From the NCBI RefSeq assembly GCF_030693405.1, contig NZ_JAUYAW010000044.1, forward strand, positions 119,100 through 183,099: DNA of 64,000 nt, given 5' to 3'. Below the pieces are notes generated by a model, which did not search any database, had not been told where the DNA came from, and saw only the letters and a program-made list of their open reading frames with translations. Source of the stretch: Phenylobacterium sp. Lineage in GTDB: Bacteria > Pseudomonadota > Alphaproteobacteria > Caulobacterales > Caulobacteraceae. Both the position numbers and the translations under genes were made by a program. Positions 52,692-61,571 of this stretch are shown here, piece by piece (position 1 is the first letter of the stretch; every line of letters begins with the position of its first letter).

Positions 52692-54391
52692 TGGCCGGAA
52701 ACGTGGTGCATGTGGAGTCGTTCGGTTCTGGCGTCCGGAGGGGCGGCGGGGGGCCGAGCCCGGAAGATCTGATCCGCTTCCCCTGGAACGACCTGGGAAA
52801 CGCCATGCGGCTGATCCTGCTGGCCGGGGGCGAGGTTGACGCCGACTGTCAGGTCGATTCCACGAACTCGACCCTGCTGTACCTGCTCGGCATGGGCTGG
52901 GTCGGCTTCAACGGCGTGTTCTGGGATCGCAAGTATGGCGAGGATCTGGCGCGGAAACTGGCGCACCAGGTCAGTCAGCGGCTTCCGGGCCTCTATGCGG
53001 TCCTGAAGGTGGCCTTGGCCGACAACGCCCCGCCCTGGAAAGACTTCAACAAGTTCGCGACGGAGACGGGATCGGCCGGCAAGACGTCGGCCATGCTGCG
53101 CCAGGCGCAGTCCTATCTGACCGTCGAGATCGACGCGTTCGATCAGGATCCCTACGCCCTGAACGTCGAGAACGGGACGCTCAAGCTGCGCTGGACGCCG
53201 GCGACGAAGGCCGAGGACGGCGGGGACAAGGGCCGGTTCCAGGCGGTCCTGGAGCCGCACAATCCGGCCGATCGGATCACCCGCGTCTGCGGCGCGGCCT
53301 ATGACCCGAAGGCCAAGGCTCCCCTCTTTCGCAAGGCGGTGGTCGACTCCATCCCTGACGAGCTGGAGCGCGGCTACACGCACAAGCTCATGGGCTACGG
53401 ATCGACCGGCTGCGCCCATGAGCAGGCGTTTTTCATGTTCCAAGGCCGGGGGCGTGACGGGAAATCGACCATCCTGGACGCCTGTCGTGAGACACTCGGC
53501 TCCTACGGGGTGGCCGCGTCGCCCGATACGTTCCTAGAGGGCGGGATCCGCAGCGGGGCCGACGCGGCGCCGGACCTGATCGCCCTGTCTGGCGATACGC
53601 GACTTGCGGTGCTGTCAGAGCCCAAGCGTGGCGCGAAGATGAACGAGGGCCTGTTGAAGGCCTGGACGTCGGGCTCGCCGATCTCCGCGCGGGATCTGCA
53701 CTCGAAGCCGATCAACTTCCGGGCAAAGGCGAAGCTGTTTTTCGAAATGAACAGCTTTGTCGTCGCCCGGGGCGATGACGACGGGATCTGGCGACGGGTG
53801 CGGCCAGTCCTGTTCCGTCACCAGGTCCCGGAGAGCCGCGTCGATCGCCTGTTACCGCAGAAGCTGGCGGCCGAGCGCGCCGGGATCCTGAATTGGCTGA
53901 TCGAGGGGGTGGAGGCCTGGCTGAAAGCCGGGGCGCTGGAGCCGCCCGAGAGCCTGAAAAAGGTCGTCGAGGATTACCGGCGCTCGTCGAGCCCCTTTGG
54001 CGACTGGCTGGCCGAATGCTGCATCACCGGGCCGGAGGCGGACGGGGAGCGCGAGCTGTCGAAGACCCTCTATCTGTCGTTCAAGGAATGGTCCGAGGAG
54101 GCGGGCAACGACCGCGTCATGAGCGCGGCCGCTTTCGGCAATGCTCTGAGAGACCGACAGATCGGCGTGGCCGGCAAGAACGCCAAAGGGCTCAAGTATC
54201 GCGGCCCCATCCGGCTCAAGACTGATGAGGAGCGCGCCCAGGAGGCGAACCAGGCCGACGCGGTCGAGGCTGCGCGGGCGGCGGCGCGGGCGGCGCAACA
54301 GGCCTCTGCAGGCCCCGGCGGGGAGTTCGAGCCCGGCGCGTTCGAGCCGGATATCGACCAGGGCGGGCCGAGCGACTGGAGCGGCCAATGA
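52691..54391 (+). CDS. Phage/plasmid D5/P4-type replicative helicase
   Basis: 566 residues. D5_N-like N-terminal part (LAYDP-type, FNKFATETGSAGKT; YALNVENGTLKLR), then superfamily-3 ATPase: Walker A FQGRGRDGKST (about 250-260), later ALSGDTRLAVLSEPKRG (Walker B-like), sensor segment FFEMNSFVVARGDDDGIWRR, and a winged-helix C-terminus (SKTLYLSFKEWSEEAGN). Works with Prim-Pol to start replication at the iteron cluster just after it (inference). Confidence 0.9.
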   Translation: MAGNVVHVESFGSGVRRGGGGPSPEDLIRFPWNDLGNAMRLILLAGGEVDADCQVDSTNSTLLYLLGMGWVGFNGVFWDRKYGEDLARKLAHQVSQRLPGLYAVLKVALADNAPPWKDFNKFATETGSAGKTSAMLRQAQSYLTVEIDAFDQDPYALNVENGTLKLRWTPATKAEDGGDKGRFQAVLEPHNPADRITRVCGAAYDPKAKAPLFRKAVVDSIPDELERGYTHKLMGYGSTGCAHEQAFFMFQGRGRDGKSTILDACRETLGSYGVAASPDTFLEGGIRSGADAAPDLIALSGDTRLAVLSEPKRGAKMNEGLLKAWTSGSPISARDLHSKPINFRAKAKLFFEMNSFVVARGDDDGIWRRVRPVLFRHQVPESRVDRLLPQKLAAERAGILNWLIEGVEAWLKAGALEPPESLKKVVEDYRRSSSPFGDWLAECCITGPEADGERELSKTLYLSFKEWSEEAGNDRVMSAAAFGNALRDRQIGVAGKNAKGLKYRGPIRLKTDEERAQEANQADAVEAARAAARAAQQASAGPGGEFEPGAFEPDIDQGGPSDWSGQ

Positions 54392-54394
54392 GAA

Positions 54395-54622
54395 CGGACA
54401 GAACGGACAGACGGACACCTGACGGCCGCCTGCGGAGACCGCGCGGGCGCAGGGCGAGGGCCGAACCGGCGGCCGGGCGTCCGTTGTCCGTCAAGTGTCC
54501 GTCCGCCAAGTGGCTGAAATCGCGGCCGAAACGGACAGAACGGACACCACGGACAGATTTCCGACCTTGGCGGCTAGGTGGGCGCACGCCGCACGCAAGT
54601 TGCGACACATGCCCTCTGTCCG
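54395..54622. repeat. Iteron cluster, candidate replication origin
   Basis: Nine copies of CGGACA or its complement in about 230 bases: direct at 54395, 54404, 54412, 54532, 54541, 54550; inverted at 54485, 54496, 54617. Two triplets repeat every 8-9 bp as GAACGGACA-type units. An AT-rich tract follows at 54682-54735. Position is directly after the helicase gene. The stretch 54392-54683 has no convincing gene. Confidence 0.7.
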
Positions 54623-54683
54623 TCCGTCCGTCCCGTCTTCTGCTGGCCTGGCCTTTCCCCCTTCTCCCTTCGGGATCCCTGAA

Positions 54684-55832
54684 ATGATCAATCAAGATCT
54701 TCAAACCTTCCAAACCTTGGAAACAAACCCGAAAGCTGGCTTTCGAGTGCTGTCGATCGGGGGCGTTCCGTTCGTCCAGCCGACGACCCCGCCGATGGTC
54801 CTGACGACCGACCAGCTGGCCGCGCTCCGGAGCGCCGCCCGGGTTGCTGAGCTGGGACGCCGGCGTGTGGCCGAGGCCATCGTCGGCCATGTTCAGCGGG
54901 AGCTGGGCGTTTCGCCGGACCTTCACGCTCAGGCGATCGGGGCGGCGGCTGATAAGGTGGCCAGGATCCAGCGCGACCAACGCGCCCGCCGCGTCGGACA
55001 GGTCCGCCGTCAGGTCATCACGGCCAACCGGACGGTTGCCGCGCCGGCCCCCACGCCTGAGGTCCAGAAGGCCCTGCAGTCCGTCGGCGAGGCGCTCGAC
55101 CGCCTCCGCGCGACCCGCCAGACCGCCCGCAACGCCCGCGAGGCCCTGGTTCGCAGCAAGGCGCTGAGCCCGACCGAACGCGCCGAACTGGCTGAGCATG
55201 CGAACCGGGCTCGCACGGCGAATTGGGCGGCCTTGGCCCTGATGCGCGAGCGTTCGATCGCGGCCGAGCAGCTGCGCCGCGCCCAGCTCGACGCCTTCTG
55301 GGCTCAAACAGCCGAGGCGGAGACGGCCGAACTTGCCCAGGCGCGCGGGGAAGTGATCGGGGCCTCGCGGGATGCGGAATCGTCGCGCGCGCTGCGGATC
55401 TCCAGCCGAGACGGCTTGGCGACGCTATTTGAGGCCGGGGCGATCACGGCGCATCAGTACGGCGCGGGCCGCGCCTATCGGGTGGCGTTCGAGGCGGCCG
55501 GCGTGATCCGGGTCGCCAGCTTGAACCCTGACGGACCGGCCGGAGGGCGGGCGCAACCTTCCGGCCTGCAGGCCCGCTCGGCTCACGAACTCCAGCGGGC
55601 CTATGTTCTCGCCCGGCTGCGCCAGATCGAGCTGGCCGTGTCTGGGCTGGGCGATCGGGAGCTGAATGTCCTGCGGAAGGTGGCGGGGGAGGCGCGGACG
55701 ATCCGCGAGCTGGGCGGCGGCGGGAATACAAGGGAGGCTAATCAGGCGGCTCTGCGCCGGGCGCTTGAGGCGGCTGTTCGCGTTCTCGCCGGGCCTGTCC
55801 ACCTTGGACTAAAGCGGGCGGCTGGCCGCTAA
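54684..55832 (+). CDS. Phage protein, hypothetical, possible DUF6456-like regulator
   Basis: 382 residues. Long basic coiled region (about 45-230, many Arg/Ala), then a C-terminal part (GAITAHQYGAGRAYRVAFEAAGVIRVASL; LGDRELNVLRKVAGEARTIREL) that recalls DUF6456 or phage late regulators but weakly. The first 20 codons lie in the AT-rich tract after the iterons. ATG at 54684. A terminator follows. Confidence 0.6.
   Translation: MINQDLQTFQTLETNPKAGFRVLSIGGVPFVQPTTPPMVLTTDQLAALRSAARVAELGRRRVAEAIVGHVQRELGVSPDLHAQAIGAAADKVARIQRDQRARRVGQVRRQVITANRTVAAPAPTPEVQKALQSVGEALDRLRATRQTARNAREALVRSKALSPTERAELAEHANRARTANWAALALMRERSIAAEQLRRAQLDAFWAQTAEAETAELAQARGEVIGASRDAESSRALRISSRDGLATLFEAGAITAHQYGAGRAYRVAFEAAGVIRVASLNPDGPAGGRAQPSGLQARSAHELQRAYVLARLRQIELAVSGLGDRELNVLRKVAGEARTIRELGGGGNTREANQAALRRALEAAVRVLAGPVHLGLKRAAGR
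55199..55215. repeat. Near copy of the palindrome
   Basis: TGCGAACCGGGCTCGCA differs from the perfect palindrome at one arm position. Lies inside the 54684-55832 gene in the same codon phase as the others (A-N-R-A-R). Confidence 0.6.
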
Positions 55833-55906
55833 AGCCGCCCCTAAATTCGGCCTTGAGGAGGGGGCCGAATCGAGGCCCTATTCCTGCAACTTCAGATTTG
55901 CGACTG

Positions 55907-55938
55907 AAACCCGCCCGGGCCTCCCGAGGCGGGTTTTT
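55907..55938 (+). terminator. Rho-independent terminator of the early region
   Basis: Stem CCCGCC/GGCGGG (AAACCCGCC pairs with GGCGGGTTT) followed by TTTTT. It separates early genes from the head module. Confidence 0.88.
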
Positions 55939-56049
55939 CGTGTCCGCGATCTGGAGTTCGCGGCCCTCTCCCCGCGTTCCTCATGGCGTCACGGGGCGGT
56001 CCGGCGATGATAATGGTCGTCGGGCCGCTTCGCCTGTGTCGGAGCCCTC

Positions 56050-56634
56050 ATGAAGGTCGAGCTGCGCCAGGGCGACGACGTCCTGCAGAACTTCGCCAAC
56101 GGCCTAGGGGCTCTGGGCGAAGGGCGCGCCCGGAAGGTCATGGCGCGGGCTCTGAACCGCACCGGCGGTCCGACGCTGACGAAGGTCCGCCGCGAGCTGC
56201 GGACCAGCACGTCGGCCCCGGCGGCCGTGGTTCGCCGCCAAGTCGTCGCCGCCAAGGCTTGGGCCGGCGACGGTAGCGGGCCGGGCAAGATGGAGTTTGT
56301 GATCCGCGCCACGGGTCGTCCGTTGCCCCTGTCCCTGTTCAAGCCCCGTGAGTTCCGGTTCGGCGTGCGGGCCAAGGTCTGGGGTTCGTTCCAGCGTTAC
56401 GAGGGCATGTTCACCCGGGGCGGGCGCTGGCCTGATCGTGTGCCCCTCGGCCGGGGCGGCCATGTGTTCGTCCGGACGTCCGCCGCGCGCCTGCCGATCA
56501 AGCGGGCGTTCGGCCCCTCGCTCCCAAAGGAGCTGATCGAGGACAAGATCGTCATGGTCTGGCGCAGCAGCACGGCGCGCCTGGGCGGCGATATCGCTCA
56601 TGAGCTGGACCGGGAGCTTTCCAAGTTCAGCTGA
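56050..56634 (+). CDS. Phage minor tail protein Z-like
   Basis: 194 residues. RKVMARALNRTGGPTLTKVRRELR, then LPLSLFKPREFRFGVRAKVWG and VFVRTSAARLPIKRAFGPSLP match minor tail protein Z (GPZ) of lambdoid phages, which completes tail assembly. Unusually, it stands before the terminase genes instead of in the tail module. Confidence 0.8.
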   Translation: MKVELRQGDDVLQNFANGLGALGEGRARKVMARALNRTGGPTLTKVRRELRTSTSAPAAVVRRQVVAAKAWAGDGSGPGKMEFVIRATGRPLPLSLFKPREFRFGVRAKVWGSFQRYEGMFTRGGRWPDRVPLGRGGHVFVRTSAARLPIKRAFGPSLPKELIEDKIVMVWRSSTARLGGDIAHELDRELSKFS

Positions 56635-56669
56635 CCCCCTCGCCCCCGTCTCCCTAGCGGGGGCCGAGC

Positions 56670-56729
56670 GCCCGCGACCAGGTCCCTGCGCGCGCGTGAC
56701 CGCAGCAGCGCGACGACCTGGTCGCGGGC
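56670..56729. repeat. 14-bp inverted repeat before the terminase, candidate packaging site
   Basis: GCCCGCGACCAGGT (56670-56683) and ACCTGGTCGCGGGC (56716-56729) are perfect inverted copies 32 bases apart in a gene-free stretch (56635-56890) just upstream of the small terminase. No T run follows, so it does not look like a terminator. The rest of the stretch is very G/C-rich with no other signal seen. Confidence 0.6.
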
Positions 56730-56890
56730 AAGAACTACCCCCCCTCTGGCGACCGGACCCCCCCCGGGGTCGCGGGTCCTCTCCCCCGAACCATCGAACG
56801 CGGCGCCGCTGCGGCCCGGGTCTTGGCCAGTTATTGTCTAAAATCAAAGCCTAAAGAGCTAAAGGCCGCTGCTAAAGAGGAGGGCCGCCC

Positions 56891-57631
56891 GTGAGCGCAG
56901 CCGCTCTCGCCGCGACCGAAGAGGTCGTCAGCAAAGGTCAGTTTGCGATCCTGATCGGCGTCAGCCCAGGGCGGGTCTCGCAGATGATCTCCGAAGGGAA
57001 GATCGACGGCGACGCCCTGTCAGGTGAGGGCCGGAGCGCGAAGATCCGCGTCGAGGTCGCGCGCGCCCAGCTGCGCGAGCGCACGGACCTGGGTCAGCGG
57101 CTGGGGAATGGCCTTGAGACACGCCTCGACGGTTCGCTTCCGTTTTCAGGCCACGCCCCCCTGACTGAGGGAGCCCCCGACAACGCGCCGCGGCTGGCCG
57201 GGGCAGGGGAGCCCTCCCGCTTCCCGTCGCCGACGCACGCGCCGCCGCCAGGGCCGACAGATCCTGTGGCGGACCGGCTTAAGCAACTAAAGCTCTCAGA
57301 CGCTGAGCGGCGCGAGCGTCAGGCCCTTGAGGGGGATCTCGCGCGGCGCGGGGCCTATGTCCGCTCTGATCAGTCGCGGGCCGCCATGGTGGGCGTCGCG
57401 CAATCGATGTTGAACGTGTTCGAGGGTTCGCTCGCCGACTTGGCGCAGGCCCTCGCGACCCGGTTCGAGCTACCACACCGGGACGTCGCCCATGTGCTGC
57501 GTCAGGAGTTCCGCGCCGTCCGCGCCCGGGCGGCGACGGCGGCGAGGGAGAGGGCCGAGGAATTGCCCCGCCTGATCCTGGACGATGCGCCGACCGAGCC
57601 CGGCGGGGAGGCTCGATCCGAGGAGGACTGA
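56891..57631 (+). CDS. Terminase small subunit-like protein (Nu1-like HTH)
   Basis: 246 residues. N-terminal winged helix-turn-helix VVSKGQFAILIGVSPGRVSQMISEGKIDGDALSGEG, typical of the Nu1-type DNA-recognition subunit; proline-rich linker; helical C-terminus for contact with the large subunit. It directly precedes the large terminase (RBS GAGGAGG overlapping its end). Confidence 0.82.
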   Translation: MSAAALAATEEVVSKGQFAILIGVSPGRVSQMISEGKIDGDALSGEGRSAKIRVEVARAQLRERTDLGQRLGNGLETRLDGSLPFSGHAPLTEGAPDNAPRLAGAGEPSRFPSPTHAPPPGPTDPVADRLKQLKLSDAERRERQALEGDLARRGAYVRSDQSRAAMVGVAQSMLNVFEGSLADLAQALATRFELPHRDVAHVLRQEFRAVRARAATAARERAEELPRLILDDAPTEPGGEARSEED

Positions 57632-57633
57632 CC

Positions 57634-59613
57634 TTGTCTATCCACCTCATGAATCCCGAGCGCATGGTCGAGGAAGCCGTCGCAGCGGTGATGGAGCCGC
57701 CGCCGCCGGTGGACTATCGCGCTTACGCGATCGCGAACATCAAGTTCAGTGAGCGCGAAAGTCCGATCCCAGGATCCTACAATCCGGACCTGTTTCCAGA
57801 GTTCGACGAAATCCTCGCCGCCCTCGGTCCCGACGATCCATGCCGGATCGTCACCCTAAAGAAATCCGCCCAGATGGGCGGGACGATCCTTGCCAACGTG
57901 TTCACGCTCGGCACGCTGCAGATGGATCCGTGCGATTTCCTCTACACGCACCCGACGGACGACAACGGTCGTCGCTGGAGCCGCCTAAAGCTTAAGCCCA
58001 TGCTGCGCGCGACAGCGGCGCTGGCGAAGCTTTTCCCGGAGCGGTCTCGCGATACGGCCGACTCCGTCATGTTCAAAGAACGGGCTGACGGCCGCGGCTC
58101 GCTCCAAATCTCCGGCGCGAACTCCCCCTCCTCGCTCTCGCAAGTCAGCATGAAGCGCCAAGTCCAGGACGACTTGGCAAAATGGGAGATGAATTCAGCC
58201 GGCGACCCTGAGCGTCAGGCAGACAGCCGCTCGCGCGCGTTCGAGTTCGCCAAGCTGTTCAAGATCTCGACGCCCCTGGTCCTGCCTGGCTGTCGGATTA
58301 GCCGCTCGTTTGACGCCGGATCACAGGAAGTTCCCGAGGTCCCCTGTCCTCATTGCGACGCGTTCCAGGTTCTCGAGTGGGAGAACATGCGCGCGACGAT
58401 CGAGCATGATCCTCTGGATCCGCACTTCACCTGCATTGAGTGCGGCTGCGAGATCCGCGAGCACCATCGACAGGAGATGAAAAAGCGGCTGCGCTGGAGG
58501 GCGCGCAACCCGAAGGCCAAGGCGCATCACCGCAGCTTCTGGATCTGGTCGGCTTACAGCGTCCTGCAGTCGTTCTCGCGGATTGCGCAGGAATGGCTTG
58601 CAGCCAAGGGCGACCCCGCCGCCGAACAGACCTTCCTGAACGACACTTGCGGCCTCGCCTATCAGGCGGGCGGCGAGGCGGTCCCTTGGGAGACGCTGCG
58701 CGATAGAGCGGCTGAGGCGCCGTACAAGGTGGGGCGCATCCCTCAAGGGGCGCTGCTGCTCACGCTTGGGATCGACTGCCAGGAGGATCGTGTCGAGTGG
58801 CAGCTGGTCGGTTGGGGTCGCGATCTGCGGCGATGGGTGATCGCCTATGGTGTGATCCCGAAGCATATCAGCGACGAAGAATGTCGCGCAAAGCTGGACG
58901 ACCTTCTGCAGCAGCGCTGGCCGAACTGCGTCGGTCGCCAGGTCGGCCTGGATCTTGCGGCCATCGACGGGAACGCCTGGACTGAGGACGTCTGGACGTG
59001 GGCGAAGAGGCACCCTGCGACGCGGGTGATCATGGTTCGGGGGGTAGGGTCAGAAACGGCGCCCCTCTTCGCCCGGGTCAAACGCGAGCGGAACAAGCAA
59101 GGCAAGCTGCTGCGCTACTCGCGAAGGTTCTACAATTTCGCGACGTCGGTCCTGAAGATGGCGCTCTATCGGAACCTCTCAAAGGAGGACCCCTTGGAGC
59201 GCGGTTATGTCGGCCTGCCGGAAGGTCTCGACGACGAATACTTTCGACAGCTGACCGCAGAACGGCGCAGGCCAAAAAAGAACCGTCAGGGCTTCACGGT
59301 CTATCAGTGGGTCAAGGATGCGAACCAGGCGAACGAAGGCCTGGACACGCATCTGCAGGCTGAGGCCGCGGCAATCCGCCTGGGTGTGAGAACGCTTCCG
59401 GACGCGACCTGGTCGCGCTTGGAAGAGGACCGCGAAACGCCCCCCGAAGATCTCCAGCTTGATCTGGAGGATCTCATGACGATCCCGGTCGCAGGTCTGG
59501 CTGAGCCAACTGACGCCGCAACTTCGCAGAATGCGAACCCGGTTCGCACCGCAGAGCCCGCCCCAAGGCGTCCAACGCTCGCCGAAATCGCGGCGCGCAT
59601 GAACCGGAGGTAA
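57634..59613 (+). CDS. Terminase large subunit, GpA-type
   Basis: 659 residues of the lambda GpA family: packaging ATPase and cos nuclease. ATPase loop KKSAQMGGT (about 76-84), FLYTHPTDDNGRRWSR, QVQDDLAKWE, a zinc-type pair CPHC…CIECGCE (about 238-275) and the nuclease part (GIDCQEDRVEWQLVGWG, RQVGLDLAAIDGNAW). TTG at 57634 with GGAGG upstream. Palindrome copy 3 lies 65-81 bases before its stop. Confidence 0.93.
   Translation: MSIHLMNPERMVEEAVAAVMEPPPPVDYRAYAIANIKFSERESPIPGSYNPDLFPEFDEILAALGPDDPCRIVTLKKSAQMGGTILANVFTLGTLQMDPCDFLYTHPTDDNGRRWSRLKLKPMLRATAALAKLFPERSRDTADSVMFKERADGRGSLQISGANSPSSLSQVSMKRQVQDDLAKWEMNSAGDPERQADSRSRAFEFAKLFKISTPLVLPGCRISRSFDAGSQEVPEVPCPHCDAFQVLEWENMRATIEHDPLDPHFTCIECGCEIREHHRQEMKKRLRWRARNPKAKAHHRSFWIWSAYSVLQSFSRIAQEWLAAKGDPAAEQTFLNDTCGLAYQAGGEAVPWETLRDRAAEAPYKVGRIPQGALLLTLGIDCQEDRVEWQLVGWGRDLRRWVIAYGVIPKHISDEECRAKLDDLLQQRWPNCVGRQVGLDLAAIDGNAWTEDVWTWAKRHPATRVIMVRGVGSETAPLFARVKRERNKQGKLLRYSRRFYNFATSVLKMALYRNLSKEDPLERGYVGLPEGLDDEYFRQLTAERRRPKKNRQGFTVYQWVKDANQANEGLDTHLQAEAAAIRLGVRTLPDATWSRLEEDRETPPEDLQLDLEDLMTIPVAGLAEPTDAATSQNANPVRTAEPAPRRPTLAEIAARMNRR
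59532..59548. repeat. Palindrome copy 3
   Basis: TGCGAACCCGGTTCGCA again, perfect, near the 3' end of the large-terminase gene, 71 bases before the portal start. Coded as A-N-P-V-R. Confidence 0.85.
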
Positions 59614-59618
59614 GTCAG

Positions 59619-61229
59619 ATGCTCGACGGACTGCGCAAGCGGCTGTTTTCCGGATCTGCCGAGCGCGCGGGCCATAGCGGCAAAGCTCCAGCGACAGCGC
59701 GCTACGGGCGCCCCGATAGCGCAGGTGTTCTGAGCGGATGGCGTCCGGCGTTGCGCGACCAGCGGACGGACGTGCAAGAGGCTTGGACCGGCGTCGCCGC
59801 CCGCGCCATCGATGCGGCACACAACAGCGGCTGGATCGCCGGCGCGATCGAGCAAATGATCGCCGACGTCAACGGCCCTGAGGGGCTGACGATCAACGTC
59901 ACGCCCGACCACCAGGCGCTGCGCTGGTCTGAGGACTTTGCTCAGGCTTGGGCTGCGGACGTCGAGAGGGAGTTTGTCGCTTGGGCGAACGACCCCCTGG
60001 AGTGTGACGCCCGGGGGAAGATGACGCTCGTCTCCATGGCCGACGCCTTGGTGCGCTGGTACATGCCGATGGGGGAGGGGCTTGCCCGCTTCCTGCTGCG
60101 CGAGCGTCCGGGCGCCACGACGCTGACCAAAGTCCAGATGACGTCGCCTGTTCGGCTGTCTCAGCAGTCATCCGAACTCCAGCAGTTGCACCAGGGGGTG
60201 TTCCTGGACGACGACGGGTTCCCCATCGGCTACCGGCTGCGCTCGCGGGTGAACGGATTCCCGAAGGATATTGACGTCCCCGCGCGCGATGGGGACGGCC
60301 GCCCGCTCATGGTTCACGTCTTCGACGGCGACCCGGACCAGACGCGTGGGATCTCGCCCTTCGCCCCCGCCCTCAAGACCGTCCGTCAGTATGACCAAGC
60401 GGCCGACGCGACCCTGACGACCCTCCTGCTGCAGACCATCTTTTCCGCCACGTTCGAGAGCGCGCAACTCCCGGCCGAGGCGCTGGAGGGCCTGCTGACC
60501 GACGGCGACCTTGGCGCTGGGTCCGGTGGACAGGTCGATCCTGCCGGACCGGGCGGCATGGCGGCCCTGATGGCGCAGCGTGGCGAGTGGTACGGGGCGA
60601 GCGGTCTCGACCTGGGTATTCACGGGCGCATCGCCACCATGTTCCCGGGCGACTCGCTCAAGTTCCACACGGCCGACACGCCCGGCGGGAACTATCTCCC
60701 GTTCTCGAACAACCTCCTTCGGGAGGTCGCCCGCTGCATCGGGACCACCTATGAGAACTTCACCGGAGACTATGCGAACGCGACATTCTCTTCGATCAAG
60801 ATGGGGATCGCTTCGCACTGGCCGGTCGTCATACGCCGCCGCCGGGTGATCCCCAGGCCTTTCCTGCAGGCCGCGTTCGAGGCCTGGCTTGAGGAGCGGA
60901 TCGCCAGAGGCTTAACCCCGTTTCCCGGCGGTCATAGCCGGTTTGTTCGGCAACGGGCGGCGGCTTGCCGCGCGCAATGGCGCGGACCCGCGAAGCCGTC
61001 GCCGGACGAACTCAAGACGGCGACCGCGCTCAAGATCCTGGTCAGGGACGTCGGCGTTATGTCGGTCTCGACGGCGGCGGCCGAGCTTGGTCTCGACGCC
61101 GACGCTGAGCAGAACCAGCGCGCTCAGGATCGTCGCCGCGCTGAGCGGTTGGGGCTTCCTGATCCCTACGCCCCCGCCCCGGGGACCTTGGACACGCGGT
61201 CCGAACGTAAGCTCCTGGAGGAGAACTGA
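59619..61229 (+). CDS. Portal protein, lambda GpB family
   Basis: 536 residues. Motifs AIDAAHNSGWIAGAIEQMIADV, GEGLARFLLRER, VHVFDGDPDQTRGISPFAPAL, GNYLPFSNNLLREVARCIGTTYENFTGDYANATFSS belong to lambda-type portals forming the DNA channel of the head. Confidence 0.93.
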   Translation: MLDGLRKRLFSGSAERAGHSGKAPATARYGRPDSAGVLSGWRPALRDQRTDVQEAWTGVAARAIDAAHNSGWIAGAIEQMIADVNGPEGLTINVTPDHQALRWSEDFAQAWAADVEREFVAWANDPLECDARGKMTLVSMADALVRWYMPMGEGLARFLLRERPGATTLTKVQMTSPVRLSQQSSELQQLHQGVFLDDDGFPIGYRLRSRVNGFPKDIDVPARDGDGRPLMVHVFDGDPDQTRGISPFAPALKTVRQYDQAADATLTTLLLQTIFSATFESAQLPAEALEGLLTDGDLGAGSGGQVDPAGPGGMAALMAQRGEWYGASGLDLGIHGRIATMFPGDSLKFHTADTPGGNYLPFSNNLLREVARCIGTTYENFTGDYANATFSSIKMGIASHWPVVIRRRRVIPRPFLQAAFEAWLEERIARGLTPFPGGHSRFVRQRAAACRAQWRGPAKPSPDELKTATALKILVRDVGVMSVSTAAAELGLDADAEQNQRAQDRRRAERLGLPDPYAPAPGTLDTRSERKLLEEN

Positions 61230-61505
61230 ATGGCCCTCCTCGACGGCGTCGATCTCTCGAACCCCTGCCTGGTCTGGCCGAAGCTGCAGGAGGCTTACTA
61301 CAAGCTGGTCGCCGGCGAGACCGAGGTCCGCGTCCGGTTTCGCGAGCGGGAGGTCGAACTCTCGCGGGTGAACCTGTCGCTCCTGCAGCGGGAAATCGAA
61401 CAGCTCAAAGCGGCGTGCGAACGCCGAAGTGGGCGCCGGGCTCGCTTCGCCTTACGCGCCGGCTTTAGGCCCCGGGGACCAGGTAGCGACTTCATCGGCG
61501 GCTAA
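61230..61505 (+). CDS. Head-tail joining protein, gpW family
   Basis: 91 residues. KLQEAYYKLVAGETEVRVRF and REREVELSRVNLSLLQREIEQLKAAC match gpW, which plugs the portal after packaging. ATG follows the portal stop directly with GGAGGAG inside the portal end. Confidence 0.88.
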   Translation: MALLDGVDLSNPCLVWPKLQEAYYKLVAGETEVRVRFREREVELSRVNLSLLQREIEQLKAACERRSGRRARFALRAGFRPRGPGSDFIGG

Positions 61506-61571
61506 GGCGGCCATCATTGACAGCAGTGGGGCGGTTCTTCGCGGGGCCGCCCTTTTCGTTTGGAGGAACCC

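Noticed and set aside
54388..54687. Rightward open frame of 99 codons overlapping the helicase stop by 4 bp
   Set aside because: Composition is only the repeated CGGACA units read as Arg/Thr/Asp; no protein-like pattern, and the stretch is better explained as iterons.
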